From assembly GCA_944386345.1 (NCBI GenBank), contig CALXAR010000003.1, positions 1 to 59,628 of the forward strand: a stretch of 59,628 nt of DNA. The letters run 5' to 3'. Of the stretch, positions 15,385 to 24,570 are shown one piece after another; the stretch's first letter is position 1, and the number at the start of each line of letters is the position of its first letter. A model generated the notes under the pieces. It was not told the DNA's origin. It saw nothing but the letters and a program-made list of their open reading frames with translations, and did no database searches. The DNA is from an uncultured Clostridia bacterium (lineage in GTDB: Bacteria > Bacillota > Clostridia > TANB77 > CAG-465). A program made the position numbers and the translations under genes.

Positions 15385-15720
15385 ATGGATAATGAAGAAT
15401 TAGTAGGATGCTCTGGTTCTTGTGGAACTTGTGGCGGATGTGGATCTTCTGATGAAGAATCATTACCAATTTTAGTATTAACAGATGAAAATGGTAAAGA
15501 AGTTACTTTTGAAAAACTTGATGTTGTTGTACTTGAAGATGGAAGATCTTTTTTAATAGTTTCTGAGCTTAAAGAAGACTATGAAGAAGAAGTTGAAGTT
15601 GTTATTCTTGAAATAAAAGAAGAAGACGGAGAACAAGTCTACGATACTCTTACAGATGAAGAGCTATTAAAAGATGTTTATTCTAGATTCTTAAAACAAC
15701 AAGGAATTGAAGAAGAATAA
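15385..15720 (+). CDS. DUF1292 (YrzB-like) protein with an N-terminal four-cysteine cluster
   Basis: 111 residues. Residues about 29-110 are the acidic beta-rich DUF1292 domain ('ILVLTDENGKEVTFEKLDVVVLED', 'VVILEIKEEDGEQVYDTLTDEE'), known from the ireB-ruvX-yrzB operon but of unknown function. The unusual part is the N-terminus: Cys9, Cys13, Cys16 and Cys19 in 'CSGSCGTCGGCG' (CxxxCxxCxxC), which could bind a metal or Fe-S cluster or act as a thiol switch. AAGGAGG precedes the ATG. It ends the operon, followed by a strong terminator. Confidence 0.88.
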   Translation: MDNEELVGCSGSCGTCGGCGSSDEESLPILVLTDENGKEVTFEKLDVVVLEDGRSFLIVSELKEDYEEEVEVVILEIKEEDGEQVYDTLTDEELLKDVYSRFLKQQGIEEE

Positions 15721-15725
15721 TAATA

Positions 15726-15765
15726 AAAATTAGGGTATATTTTTAATATGCCTTAATTTTTTTTT
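15726..15765 (+). terminator. Intrinsic terminator after the ireB operon
   Basis: 15-bp stem (15726-15740 with 15746-15760, two G-U pairs), 5-base loop and a run of T's. Confidence 0.85.
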
Positions 15766-15880
15766 GACTTTGTGAAATTTTTGAAAACTATATGGCACGC
15801 GTGTTTTTTTGGTGAAAAGAGACATAATATATTTATTTTTCAAAACTACTGTGGTATAATTATTTACGGTGATAAGAGAA

Positions 15881-17143
15881 ATGGAAAGTGCATACAAATT
15901 ATTAAATATTAGTGAGAAATTAGAGAAAATAGCCAGAGAAAGTGAAGAGGAGGTTAAAGATGTTTTTAAGCAAATAGAGGAGACAGCATTATATAACCAA
16001 GCTAGAGTCTTGAAAGCTTTCCAAAGTGTACCAATAACTCAAGCACATTTTGGAAAAACAACAGGATATGGTCATGGGGATATAGGTAGAGAGGCAATTG
16101 AAAAACTATATGCTAATCTATTTGAAACAGAAGATGCTTTAGTAAGAGTACAATTTGTAAGTGGAACACATACTTTAGCAACAGCTTTAAAAGCATTATT
16201 AAATTATGGAGATGAGATGCTTGCAATATCTGGTAGGCCATATGATACACTATGTACTGTTATAGGACTTGAACCAAATGATATGTCTTTAATTAGTAGA
16301 GGAATAAAATATTCTCAAATAGACTTAGATGAAAATGATAACTTTAAGTGTGATGAGATTAAAGACTATTTGAAAAATCACAAAGTTAAATTAGTACATA
16401 TTCAAAGATCTAGAGGATATGCAGTAAGAAAAGCATTATTAATATCAGATATAGAAAATGTAATCAAAGAGATAAGAAGTGTAGACAAGGACGTTATAAT
16501 TTATGTTGATAACTGCTATGGCGAATTTACTGAGGAAAAAGAGCCAACATCTGTAGGAGCTGATATCTGCTGTGGAAGCTTAATTAAAAATGCCGGTGGT
16601 GGCCTATGTGAAATGGGCGGATACGTATGTGGAAAAGCAGAGCTGATAGAAAGAGTTGTTCAAGAGCTATATTGTCCTGGCCTTGAAAAAGATAATGGTG
16701 CAACACTTGGACAAAATCAAAACATTATTCAAGGACTATTTATGGCACCAACAGTTGTAGCATCTGCACTTAAGGCAATGACTTTTGCTTCTAAATTATT
16801 AGAAAATCTTGGATGTGATGTATTTCCAAAATATAATGATAAAAGGAGCGATATTGTTCAAATAATTAATTTTGGTGATAAGGATAAATTAATTAAATTC
16901 ATACAAGGTATACAGCTTGCCTCTCCTATAGATAGTAATGTAGTTCCTATGCCATGGAGCATGCCAGGATATTCTGATGAGGTGATAATGGCTGCTGGTA
17001 CATTTATGGAGGGGGCTTCAATAGAGTTATCTGCAGATTCTCCAATGAGAGAGCCTTATTCAGCATATATGCAAGGAGGACTTTCATACGAATCAGCAAA
17101 ACTTGCTATCTTAATTGCAGCACAAAAGATGTTAGGAGAATAA
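15881..17143 (+). CDS. YnbB-like PLP enzyme (methionine gamma-lyase / aluminium-resistance family)
   Basis: 420 residues of the YnbB family of fold-type I PLP enzymes: 'QAHFGKTTGYGHGDIGRE' near residue 50, 'VQFVSGTHTLATAL' for the cofactor phosphate site, 'IYVDNCYGEF' with the Asp that contacts the pyridine nitrogen, and 'GSLIKNAGGGL' with the PLP-binding Lys. The family is annotated as cystathionine beta-lyase-like or methionine gamma-lyase, but its physiological substrate is not firmly established. ATG 15881 was chosen because GGTGAT at 15868-15873 lies 7 bases upstream; the GTG at 15869 is inside that site. The promoter -10 is probably TATAAT 15855-15860. A HI0933-type flavoprotein gene follows after 3 bases. 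Confidence 0.88.
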   Translation: MESAYKLLNISEKLEKIARESEEEVKDVFKQIEETALYNQARVLKAFQSVPITQAHFGKTTGYGHGDIGREAIEKLYANLFETEDALVRVQFVSGTHTLATALKALLNYGDEMLAISGRPYDTLCTVIGLEPNDMSLISRGIKYSQIDLDENDNFKCDEIKDYLKNHKVKLVHIQRSRGYAVRKALLISDIENVIKEIRSVDKDVIIYVDNCYGEFTEEKEPTSVGADICCGSLIKNAGGGLCEMGGYVCGKAELIERVVQELYCPGLEKDNGATLGQNQNIIQGLFMAPTVVASALKAMTFASKLLENLGCDVFPKYNDKRSDIVQIINFGDKDKLIKFIQGIQLASPIDSNVVPMPWSMPGYSDEVIMAAGTFMEGASIELSADSPMREPYSAYMQGGLSYESAKLAILIAAQKMLGE

Positions 17144-17146
17144 ATA

Positions 17147-18382
17147 ATGAATGTAATTGTAATTGGTGGTGGCGCAGCAGGAATGATGGCTGCAATAGCT
17201 AGTGCAAGAAATGACAATAACGTAACATTAATTGAAAAGACATCTTCACTTGGAAATAAAGTAAAGATAACAGGAAAAGGAAGATGCAATATTACTTTTG
17301 ATGGTGATATAGAAGATTTTGAAAATAATATTGTTAATAACAATAAATTTATGTATAGCTCCTTTATGAGATTTAGTAATAAAGATACAGTAGAATATTT
17401 TAATTCTTTAGGTCTTAAGACTAAAGTAGAAAGAGGAGGAAGAATATTTCCACAAAGTGATAAAGCAGAGGATGTAGTAAATGTATTAATAAAAGAACTA
17501 AATAAATATAATGTTGATATAAAGTATAATGCCAACTTACTTGATCTTATAATAGAAAATGAGACTTTAATTGGAATTAAGACAAATAATGGTGACTTTT
17601 TTGCTGATAAGTTTATACTATGTACAGGAGGCGTAAGCTATAAAAAAACAGGAAGCTCAGGTGAGTGTTTTAATATATTAAAAAAATATGGACATAATAT
17701 AATTAAATTAAGACCTGGACTTGTTCCTTTAAAGTCTAGTGATGATATATGTAAAAGATTACAAGGACTTACTTTAAAGAATGTATCTTTAAAATTAATG
17801 GACTCAAATAAAATGGTATACAGTGCTTTTGGTGAGATGCTTTTTGCACATTTTGGCTTAACTGGTCCTATTGTTTTAAGTGGAAGTAGTATTTTAAATA
17901 GAATAAAAAATGTAGATGAAAAAATGAAATGCAGGAATATAAATGCAATAATTGATTTAAAACCAGCACTAGATGTGGAGACTTTAGATAAGAGAATTCA
18001 AAGAGATTTTCAAAAATTTACTAATAAAGAGTTTAAAAATTCTCTTAATGAGCTTCTTCCTCAAAAGCTAATACCAGTTATAATTGAAAAAAGTGGTATT
18101 AGTCCAGATAAGAAAGTTCATCAAATTACAAAAGAGGAACGAAAAAATTTAATAGAATGTATAAAATGCTTAAAGGTTAATATTAATGGATTTATGCCTA
18201 TTGATATAGCAATAGTAACTTGTGGTGGAGTAGATGTAAAGCAAGTTAATCCTAAGACAATGGAATCAAAAATAATACATAATCTATTTTTTGCAGGTGA
18301 AATACTTGATGTAGATGCTTTAACTGGAGGATATAATTTACAAATTGCTTTTTCAACTGCTATTTCTGCAAGTAGAAATTAA
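17147..18382 (+). CDS. HI0933/BaiN-type flavoprotein (NAD(P)/FAD-dependent oxidoreductase)
   Basis: 411 residues, the usual family length. The N-terminus is the FAD-binding Rossmann loop 'VIGGGAAGMMAAI' followed by the family hallmark 'NKVKITGKGRCNIT'. 'PQSDKAEDVV', 'LCTGGVSY' and the C-terminal 'FAGEILDVDALTGGYNLQIAFSTA' complete the HI0933 pattern. Members include BaiN, which acts in bile-acid 7-dehydroxylation in gut clostridia, but most are uncharacterised reductases, so no substrate is assigned. It is packed between the YnbB gene (3-base gap) and htrA (13-base gap), suggesting one transcript. Confidence 0.9.
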   Translation: MNVIVIGGGAAGMMAAIASARNDNNVTLIEKTSSLGNKVKITGKGRCNITFDGDIEDFENNIVNNNKFMYSSFMRFSNKDTVEYFNSLGLKTKVERGGRIFPQSDKAEDVVNVLIKELNKYNVDIKYNANLLDLIIENETLIGIKTNNGDFFADKFILCTGGVSYKKTGSSGECFNILKKYGHNIIKLRPGLVPLKSSDDICKRLQGLTLKNVSLKLMDSNKMVYSAFGEMLFAHFGLTGPIVLSGSSILNRIKNVDEKMKCRNINAIIDLKPALDVETLDKRIQRDFQKFTNKEFKNSLNELLPQKLIPVIIEKSGISPDKKVHQITKEERKNLIECIKCLKVNINGFMPIDIAIVTCGGVDVKQVNPKTMESKIIHNLFFAGEILDVDALTGGYNLQIAFSTAISASRN

Positions 18383-18395
18383 GGAGGAATTTTAT

Positions 18396-19556
18396 ATGGA
18401 AGAGAACGAGAAAAAAAATAATATTCAAATTATTTCAGAAAAGAAAAAAAATAAAATACCAATGGTATTAATAATTATTATTGGTGTAGTACTAGTATCA
18501 GTATTAAGTTCCCTAGCTACATATTTTTTAGTAACAAAAGGGAATATACAAATTACTGGAGCAAACAATACAACATATAGTGTAGAAAATGTTGAAAATC
18601 CAGTAGTAGCTGTTGCTCAAATTGCAGGTCCTTCTGTAGTTGGTGTAAGTGTAACATATTATGAGCAAAGCTTATTTGGACAATTAGCAGAAGGCGAGTC
18701 AGAAGGCTCTGGAATTATTTATTCATCAGACGGATACATTATTACAAATTATCATGTAATAGAAGAAGCTGTAAATTCAAGTAGCGCAGCTGTAACAATT
18801 ACATTATCAGACGAATCTGAATATCAAGCAGAAATAGTGGGAACAGATGATGTAACTGATTTAGCACTTTTAAAAATTGAACCAGAAGAAGAATTAACAC
18901 CTGCAACATTTGCAGATTCATCTAATATACAAGTTGGAGAACTTGCAGTTGCAATAGGAAACCCATTAGGTCAAGAATTTGCAGGTAGTGTAACAGTTGG
19001 CTATATTTCTGCTTTAAATAGAGATATAACAACAGATGGTAGAACATATAATGTAATACAAACAGATGCAGCAATAAACCCTGGTAACAGTGGTGGTGCT
19101 TTGGTAAATTCAAAAGGCGAAGTAATAGGAATTAATACTATAAAGATTAGTGATGATTCTGTTGAAGGATTAGGGTTTGCAATACCAAGTAATGATGCAC
19201 TAAAGATAATAGAAGAGCTTAAAGTAACAGGAAAAATTATTAGACCATATGTAGGTATATATGGAATAGATTTAGATGAAATTACTGCTCAAAGAAATAG
19301 ACTAGTAGAAGGAATATATGTATATCAAGTACAAGAAGGTTCTCCAGCACAAGAAGCAGGTATTCAAAATGGTGATATAATTGTAGAATTTGATGGTCAA
19401 GAAGTAAAGACAACTCAAGAGTTAAATAACATTAAGAATCAAAAAGAAATAGGAGACTCTGTTCATGTTAAAGTATATAGAGCAGGAGAATACAAAGAAG
19501 GAGATATAGTTCTTGGAAGTGATGAGAACACATCAAGTGGAACAATGACAAATTAG
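18396..19556 (+). CDS. htrA: HtrA/DegP-type membrane serine protease with one PDZ domain
   Basis: 386 residues. A basic cytosolic head and one transmembrane helix (about 23-46) are followed by a trypsin-like domain with the triad His120 ('TNYHVIE'), Asp155 ('VTDLALLKI') and Ser232 ('NPGNSGGAL'). A C-terminal PDZ domain spans about 285-372 ('PYVGIYGIDL', 'GSPAQEAGIQNGDIIVEFDG'). HtrA degrades or refolds misfolded exported proteins at the membrane surface. AAGGAGGAA precedes ATG 18396; the longer frame overlaps the flavoprotein end. It closes the operon, with a terminator directly downstream. Confidence 0.94.
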   Translation: MEENEKKNNIQIISEKKKNKIPMVLIIIIGVVLVSVLSSLATYFLVTKGNIQITGANNTTYSVENVENPVVAVAQIAGPSVVGVSVTYYEQSLFGQLAEGESEGSGIIYSSDGYIITNYHVIEEAVNSSSAAVTITLSDESEYQAEIVGTDDVTDLALLKIEPEEELTPATFADSSNIQVGELAVAIGNPLGQEFAGSVTVGYISALNRDITTDGRTYNVIQTDAAINPGNSGGALVNSKGEVIGINTIKISDDSVEGLGFAIPSNDALKIIEELKVTGKIIRPYVGIYGIDLDEITAQRNRLVEGIYVYQVQEGSPAQEAGIQNGDIIVEFDGQEVKTTQELNNIKNQKEIGDSVHVKVYRAGEYKEGDIVLGSDENTSSGTMTN

Positions 19557-19566
19557 TAAATATATA

Positions 19567-19598
19567 ACGAGGTAATCTAAAAGATTGCCTCGTTTTTT
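19567..19598 (+). terminator. Intrinsic terminator after htrA
   Basis: 12-bp stem ACGAGGTAATCT/AGATTGCCTCGT (one G-U pair), AAA loop, six T's. Confidence 0.9.
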
Positions 19599-19618
19599 AT
19601 TATTATTATTATTATTAT
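19597..19618 (+). repeat. Short (ATT)n microsatellite
   Basis: About seven ATT units directly after the htrA terminator and upstream of the next promoter. It is non-coding and likely neutral in such an AT-rich genome. Confidence 0.7.
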
Positions 19619-19626
19619 GTAAAGTA

Positions 19627-19655
19627 TTGCTTTTAAGATGGACAAGGTGTATAAT
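19627..19655 (+). promoter_or_regulatory. Sigma-A promoter for the polysaccharide deacetylase
   Basis: TTGCTT (19627-19632) and TATAAT (19650-19655), 17-base spacer. A hairpin ACAGTTTT/AAAACTGT (19679-19699) follows in the 5' untranslated region. Confidence 0.65.
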
Positions 19656-19742
19656 TTATGTGCAATATATTATATTAAACAGTTTTAATTAAAAACTGTG
19701 TTCAACATTTGGAAAAAAATTTTTAAAAAGGAGGAAAAAATT

Positions 19743-21029
19743 ATGACTAAAGTTTTTAAATGGGGTGTTGTAGTTTTTGTAATTATGGTAGTTTTAATTG
19801 TTGGAGGACTAGTACTTGTAAACTTGTTTTCAAATCTTGAGATTCCAAATCTAACTTCACAAAGAATGGATTTGGGAAAGGCAGAAAACTCTAAAGAGGT
19901 TACAGAATATTATGAAATTTATACTCAAAAATTAGACTCAGAAGAATTTATAGATTTGAAAGTAAATTCATTTATTGACAATTTAGTTAAAGAATTTAAA
20001 AATAACAATAAAAATGAGAAGCCTTTATTTAATAAGGATAAGGCTGTGCTTAAGCAAGTTATAGATACATACAAAGTTAATGACGATTTGATGGGAGTAA
20101 AAATAACAAGTATTGCTAAAAATCTGTTTGAGGACAATTATAGCACAAGTATTTATACATATAATTTTAGTAAAGAAGATGAGAGTTTAATTACACTTGA
20201 TGAATTATTTGATAATAGATATAAAGAGGTTATACCTGATGGTAGCTATGATAACTATTTACTTACATCAGATGGAATAGAACTATACAATAAGCAGTAT
20301 AAAAGTACTATTGAGTATAATACTTTACTAGAATATAATGCTTCAAATAAGATATCTGCACAAAACTATCAAATTAGCCAAGAAGAATATGATAACATGT
20401 TTAAATCAAATGTTGATAAAAATAAAAAAATGGTGGCAATAACATTTGATGATGGACCTCATGCAACTAATACTCTAAAAATACTTGATATACTTGACAG
20501 ATATGATGCTAAAGCAACCTTTTTTATGCTTGGTTCAAACGTTATAAATTATCAAGATGTAGTTAAGTCAGTATATGAAAGAGGCAACGAAATTGGAATA
20601 CATACATGGAATCATAATGATCTTACAAAGCTATCTTCAGACAAGATACTTAGTGAAATAGACTCTACTTCTACTGCTATATTTAATATAACAGGACAAA
20701 GACCAAAGCTTGTTAGACCACCATATGGGGCTGTAAATAGTGTAGTAAAATCAACTCTATGTGATTATACATTAATACTTTGGAATATAGATTCGCTTGA
20801 TTGGAAAAGTAGAGATGAGAATAAAATAGTTCCTCTTGTTATGAATGATGTTCAAGATGGAGATATTATCTTACTACATGATATCCATGCTACAACAGTA
20901 CCAGCTGTAGAAAAAATAGTAAAAGCTTTAGATGAATCGGGATATCAAATGGTAACAGTTTCAGAGCTTTTAGATGCTAAAGGATATGATACTACAAGTA
21001 CCAAATTATTTTATAGCGCAAGACAATAA
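19743..21029 (+). CDS. Membrane-anchored polysaccharide deacetylase (CE4)
   Basis: 428 residues. An N-terminal transmembrane helix (about 5-28) and a long extracellular region (about 40-225, DUF3298-like) precede a NodB/CE4 domain. Its motifs are in order: 'ITFDDGPHA' (catalytic base and metal Asp), 'HTWNHNDL' (metal HxxxH), 'RPPYG', 'LWNIDSLDW' and 'ILLHDIH'. Family members remove acetyl groups from peptidoglycan GlcNAc or MurNAc (lysozyme resistance or cortex modification) at the cell surface. AAAGGAGGA precedes ATG 19743; the in-frame start at 19698 lies in the leader hairpin. It is monocistronic, with its own promoter and terminator. Confidence 0.92.
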   Translation: MTKVFKWGVVVFVIMVVLIVGGLVLVNLFSNLEIPNLTSQRMDLGKAENSKEVTEYYEIYTQKLDSEEFIDLKVNSFIDNLVKEFKNNNKNEKPLFNKDKAVLKQVIDTYKVNDDLMGVKITSIAKNLFEDNYSTSIYTYNFSKEDESLITLDELFDNRYKEVIPDGSYDNYLLTSDGIELYNKQYKSTIEYNTLLEYNASNKISAQNYQISQEEYDNMFKSNVDKNKKMVAITFDDGPHATNTLKILDILDRYDAKATFFMLGSNVINYQDVVKSVYERGNEIGIHTWNHNDLTKLSSDKILSEIDSTSTAIFNITGQRPKLVRPPYGAVNSVVKSTLCDYTLILWNIDSLDWKSRDENKIVPLVMNDVQDGDIILLHDIHATTVPAVEKIVKALDESGYQMVTVSELLDAKGYDTTSTKLFYSARQ

Positions 21030-21035
21030 AATATA

Positions 21036-21065
21036 AGGTTCAACTAAATTTTAGTTGAACTTTTT
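21036..21065 (+). terminator. Intrinsic terminator after the deacetylase gene
   Basis: Near-perfect inverted repeat GTTCAACTAAA/TTTAGTTGAAC with a minimal loop, followed by T's. Confidence 0.9.
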
Positions 21066-21130
21066 GTTGTCTTTTTTGTTTATTTATTATTTTTTTTATA
21101 GTATAATATAAAGAGTTTGAGGAGATAGAG

Positions 21131-23101
21131 ATGGCAAAAAAAGTAATAATTACAGAAAAACCAAGTGTAGCAATGGAATTTGCAAAAGCTTTAAAAATAA
21201 ACGTTAATAGAAAAGATGGATATATAGAATCAGACGATTGGATAATTACTTGGTGTGTAGGTCACCTAGTAACGATGAGTTATCCTGAAGCATATGATGA
21301 GAATCTAAAGATATGGAGACTTGATACTTTGCCTTTTCTTCCAAAGGAGTGGAAGTATGAGATAATTCCTAATGTCCAAAAACAGTTTAACATAGTTAAG
21401 GAATTGCTTCAAAGAGAGGATATAGATATTATATATAATGCTGGAGACTCTGGGCGAGAGGGAGAATATATTCAAAGACTAGTATTTATGATGGCAAAAC
21501 CAAATCCAAAAGCCAAAATAAAAAGAGTGTGGATTGATTCTCAAACAGAGGAGGAGATTTTAAGAGGAATTAAAGAGGCAAAAGATTTAAAAGAATACGA
21601 TAGTTTATCAGATGCAGCATATTTAAGAGCAAAAGAGGACTATCTAATCGGAATAAATTTTTCTAGGCTATTATCTTTAATGTATGCTAAAAGGGTAGCT
21701 AAAGCTATGAATGAAGAAAGAGCAGTTATATCTATTGGAAGAGTTATGACTTGTGTTTTAGGCTTGGTAGTAAATAGGGAAAGGGAAATACAGAATTTTA
21801 AGAAGGTTAATTTCTATAAAATACAAGGAACCTTTTTTAAAGATTCAGATATTATTGGAGACTTTAAAGTAATGGAAGGCTCTAGTGTCTTTGAATCACC
21901 AAGACTATATAATGAGTCGGGATTTAAGAAAAAAGAAGACGCCATAAGATTTATTGAATATCTAAAAAAACAAGATAGTGCAGTTGTTGATAGTATAACA
22001 AAAAAGAAGATAAAAGAAAATCCACCATTATTATTTAATTTAGCAGAAGCTCAAAATGAATGTACAAGGCGTTTTAAAATAAGTCCAGATGAGACTTTAC
22101 AGACAATTCAAAGCTTATATGAAAAAAAGCTTGTTACGTATCCTAGAACAGATGCTAGAGTATTATCTAGTGCTGTTGCAAAAGAAATAACTAAGAATTT
22201 GAATGGACTAGCAAAATTAAATATAAGTGACGAAATAAATGAAATTATAAAAAATATGTCTGAAAGAAAATATAGTACTAAACTTGAGAAGACGAAATAT
22301 GTAGATGATAGCAAAATAACAGATCACTATGCAATAATTCCAACAGGACAAGGAAAAGAGAATATTTCTAAGCTAAGTAAACTAGAAAAAAATGTGTATG
22401 AATTAATTGTAAAGAGGTTTTTAGCTATTTTTTATCCTGCAGCAGAATATAATAGAATATCAGTAAAGCTAAAGGTAAAAAATGAGACTTTTCTTGCAAA
22501 TGGAAGGGAATGCTCTAAACTTGGATATTTAGAAGTATATAAAAATGAAAAGAATATAAAGAATACAAATAGTGAAGAAAAGGAAAAAGATGAAGATGAG
22601 ACTACTAACGAAAATATAGCTTTACTATCAAGTCTTAAAAAGAATGATGTGCTTAATATAAAAGGATATAATATAAAGACAGGAGAGACAAAACCACCTA
22701 AGAGATATAATTCTGGTACAATGATTTTGGCAATGGAAAATGCAGGTAAACTTATAGAAGATGAGGAGCTTAGAGAGCAGATAAAGGGAAGTGGAATAGG
22801 AACAAGTGCAACTAGAGCTGAGATAATTAAAAAACTAGAAAGAATTGATTATATTAAAGCAAATCCTAAAACACAAATATTAACACCGACTAAAAGAGGA
22901 GAAGTTGTCTATGATATAGTTTTAAATACTATGCCAGATATATTAAATCCAGAGCTTACTGCAAGTTGGGAAAAAGGACTCTCAATGGTAGAACAAAAGC
23001 AAATTTCAGCTGATGAGTTTATGACAAAACTAGAAAAATATGTAAGAAGCAAAGTTGTGAAATTTAAAAAAATAAGAAATGAGTATTTGTATGGTTATTA
23101 A
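21131..23101 (+). CDS. topB: DNA topoisomerase III
   Basis: 656 residues. The TOPRIM domain opens with 'ITEKPSVAMEFAKAL' and contains the metal motif 'AGDSGREGE'. The catalytic tyrosine is Tyr337 in 'TYPRTDAR'. 'GSGIGTSATRAEIIKKLE' and 'TPTKRGEVVYDIV' are conserved C-terminal core motifs. Topo III is a type IA enzyme that passes single strands and resolves recombination or replication intermediates. The protein ends shortly after the core and lacks C-terminal zinc fingers, as is usual for Firmicutes TopB. The start lies in a well-spaced GAGGAGATAGAG context. It stands alone upstream of frr. Confidence 0.94.
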   Translation: MAKKVIITEKPSVAMEFAKALKINVNRKDGYIESDDWIITWCVGHLVTMSYPEAYDENLKIWRLDTLPFLPKEWKYEIIPNVQKQFNIVKELLQREDIDIIYNAGDSGREGEYIQRLVFMMAKPNPKAKIKRVWIDSQTEEEILRGIKEAKDLKEYDSLSDAAYLRAKEDYLIGINFSRLLSLMYAKRVAKAMNEERAVISIGRVMTCVLGLVVNREREIQNFKKVNFYKIQGTFFKDSDIIGDFKVMEGSSVFESPRLYNESGFKKKEDAIRFIEYLKKQDSAVVDSITKKKIKENPPLLFNLAEAQNECTRRFKISPDETLQTIQSLYEKKLVTYPRTDARVLSSAVAKEITKNLNGLAKLNISDEINEIIKNMSERKYSTKLEKTKYVDDSKITDHYAIIPTGQGKENISKLSKLEKNVYELIVKRFLAIFYPAAEYNRISVKLKVKNETFLANGRECSKLGYLEVYKNEKNIKNTNSEEKEKDEDETTNENIALLSSLKKNDVLNIKGYNIKTGETKPPKRYNSGTMILAMENAGKLIEDEELREQIKGSGIGTSATRAEIIKKLERIDYIKANPKTQILTPTKRGEVVYDIVLNTMPDILNPELTASWEKGLSMVEQKQISADEFMTKLEKYVRSKVVKFKKIRNEYLYGY

Positions 23102-23165
23102 TTGTTGCTTTTTTATAATTTTATTGTATAATTATATTATGAGAAAATTAAAGGAGAGTTAAATT

Positions 23166-23714
23166 ATGGAATATCAAGAAATAGAAGACAAAATGCAAAA
23201 AGCGGTTGATTATTTATGCGATGAGCTTGCTGCTATTAGAGCAGGTAGAGCAAATCCAGCTATACTTAATAAAATAACAGTAGAATATTATGGTGTACAG
23301 ACTCCATTAAATCAAGTTGGAGCTATTTCTGTGCCAGAAGCAAGACAAATTTTAATTACACCTTGGGATAGATCTCTTATTGGACCAATCACAAAGGCTA
23401 TTCAAGTTGCAGAACTTGGTGTAAATCCAATAAACGATGGTAATGGTGTAAGACTTACATTTCCAGAGCTAAATGAAGAAAGAAGAAGACAAATAGTAAA
23501 AGAAGTAAAGTCTTTAGGTGAGGATGCAAAAGTTGCTATTAGAAATGTAAGAAGAGATGCAATAGATGACGCTAAAAAGTTAAAAAATAATGGAGAAATG
23601 ACAGAAGACGAGCTAAAGAGTTCAGAAGAAAAGATTCAAAAAATAACAGATAAGTATGTTGATAAAGTTGAAAAAGTAATTTCTGAAAAAGAAAAAGAGG
23701 TTATGGAAGTATAA
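23166..23714 (+). CDS. frr: Ribosome recycling factor
   Basis: 182 residues, standard length. The family pattern is clear: 'IRAGRANPAILNKITVEYYGVQTPLNQVG', shown here by its ends 'IRAGRANPAIL' and 'TPLNQVG', then 'PWDRSLIGPITKAIQ', 'RLTFPELNEERRRQIVKEVK' (core 'LNEERR') and 'VRNVRRDA'-like repeats. RRF with EF-G splits post-termination ribosomes. GGAGAG precedes the ATG. The canonical partners pyrH and tsf are not upstream, and uppS is missing between frr and cdsA. Confidence 0.97.
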   Translation: MEYQEIEDKMQKAVDYLCDELAAIRAGRANPAILNKITVEYYGVQTPLNQVGAISVPEARQILITPWDRSLIGPITKAIQVAELGVNPINDGNGVRLTFPELNEERRRQIVKEVKSLGEDAKVAIRNVRRDAIDDAKKLKNNGEMTEDELKSSEEKIQKITDKYVDKVEKVISEKEKEVMEV

Positions 23715-23733
23715 TAAGGTAAGGAGAAGAAAA

Positions 23734-24558
23734 TTGAAAGAAGGAATAAAAAGAATAACAACTGGATTTATATTCATGCTAGTTATAATAACTGTACTTG
23801 TTTTAAATAATAAAGTTGTGGACTCAGTGTTTGTTACGCTATTATCACTTGCAGGAGTATATGAATGCAATAAGTGCTTTAAAGAGAAAGGATACCATCC
23901 TATCTCTTTAATAGGATATATAAGTTGTTTGTTTATACTTTTAATAGGTAATGTTAGTTCCCTAGTAATGTCAAAGATATTAATGGTTGCAATACCGGTT
24001 GCGATTATTTTTATGTTTGCATATATAATTATAAAAAAATTAGAAGTTAATATTGTAGATTTAGCAATTACTGTTTTTTCAATAGTATATGTACCATTTT
24101 TATTTTCATTTATAAAGCTATTATTTTTGCAAAATCATGGAAGAATATTAGTAGTTATTGCTTTTGCTTGTGCAATTGCAACAGACACTTTAGCTTATGA
24201 GATTGGTTCAAGATTTGGAAAACATAAGTTGTCACCTGTTGTAAGTCCTAAAAAGAGTATCGAAGGATCTGTTGCTGGAATTGTAGCGGCAATGATTGTA
24301 ACAGCGATTATATGTTTTATAACAAATACATATTTTTCTACAGAATTTAATATAATATTAATGAGTATAATGGGAGCAGTGCTTAGTATTGTAGGTCAAA
24401 TAGGAGATTTGGCAGCATCATCTATAAAAAGGTATTGTGGACAAAAAGATTTTAGTAAGCTGTTACCAGGACATGGCGGAATCTTAGATAGATTTGATAG
24501 TTTAATGTTTATTTCACCAATATTATATGTTTTTATATATATAATTAGTATAATGTAA
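23734..24558 (+). CDS. cdsA: Phosphatidate cytidylyltransferase (CDP-diacylglycerol synthase)
   Basis: 274 residues with about eight transmembrane helices. The C-terminal family signature is present: 'VGQIGDLAASSIKRYCGQKDFS' (core 'GDLAASSIKR') followed by 'LPGHGGILDRFDSLMF'. The enzyme makes CDP-diacylglycerol from CTP and phosphatidic acid, the branch point for all phospholipids. The start is TTG at 23734, 7 bases after AAGGAG. It is 19 bases after frr and 12 bases before rseP, in the frr-cdsA-rseP order with uppS and dxr removed. Confidence 0.95.
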   Translation: MKEGIKRITTGFIFMLVIITVLVLNNKVVDSVFVTLLSLAGVYECNKCFKEKGYHPISLIGYISCLFILLIGNVSSLVMSKILMVAIPVAIIFMFAYIIIKKLEVNIVDLAITVFSIVYVPFLFSFIKLLFLQNHGRILVVIAFACAIATDTLAYEIGSRFGKHKLSPVVSPKKSIEGSVAGIVAAMIVTAIICFITNTYFSTEFNIILMSIMGAVLSIVGQIGDLAASSIKRYCGQKDFSKLLPGHGGILDRFDSLMFISPILYVFIYIISIM

Positions 24559-24570
24559 GGAGGAAGAATA

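Noticed and set aside
19597-19618. (ATT)n repeat as a phase-variable switch
   Set aside because: It lies just after the htrA terminator and upstream of the next promoter's -35, outside any coding region and not between promoter elements.
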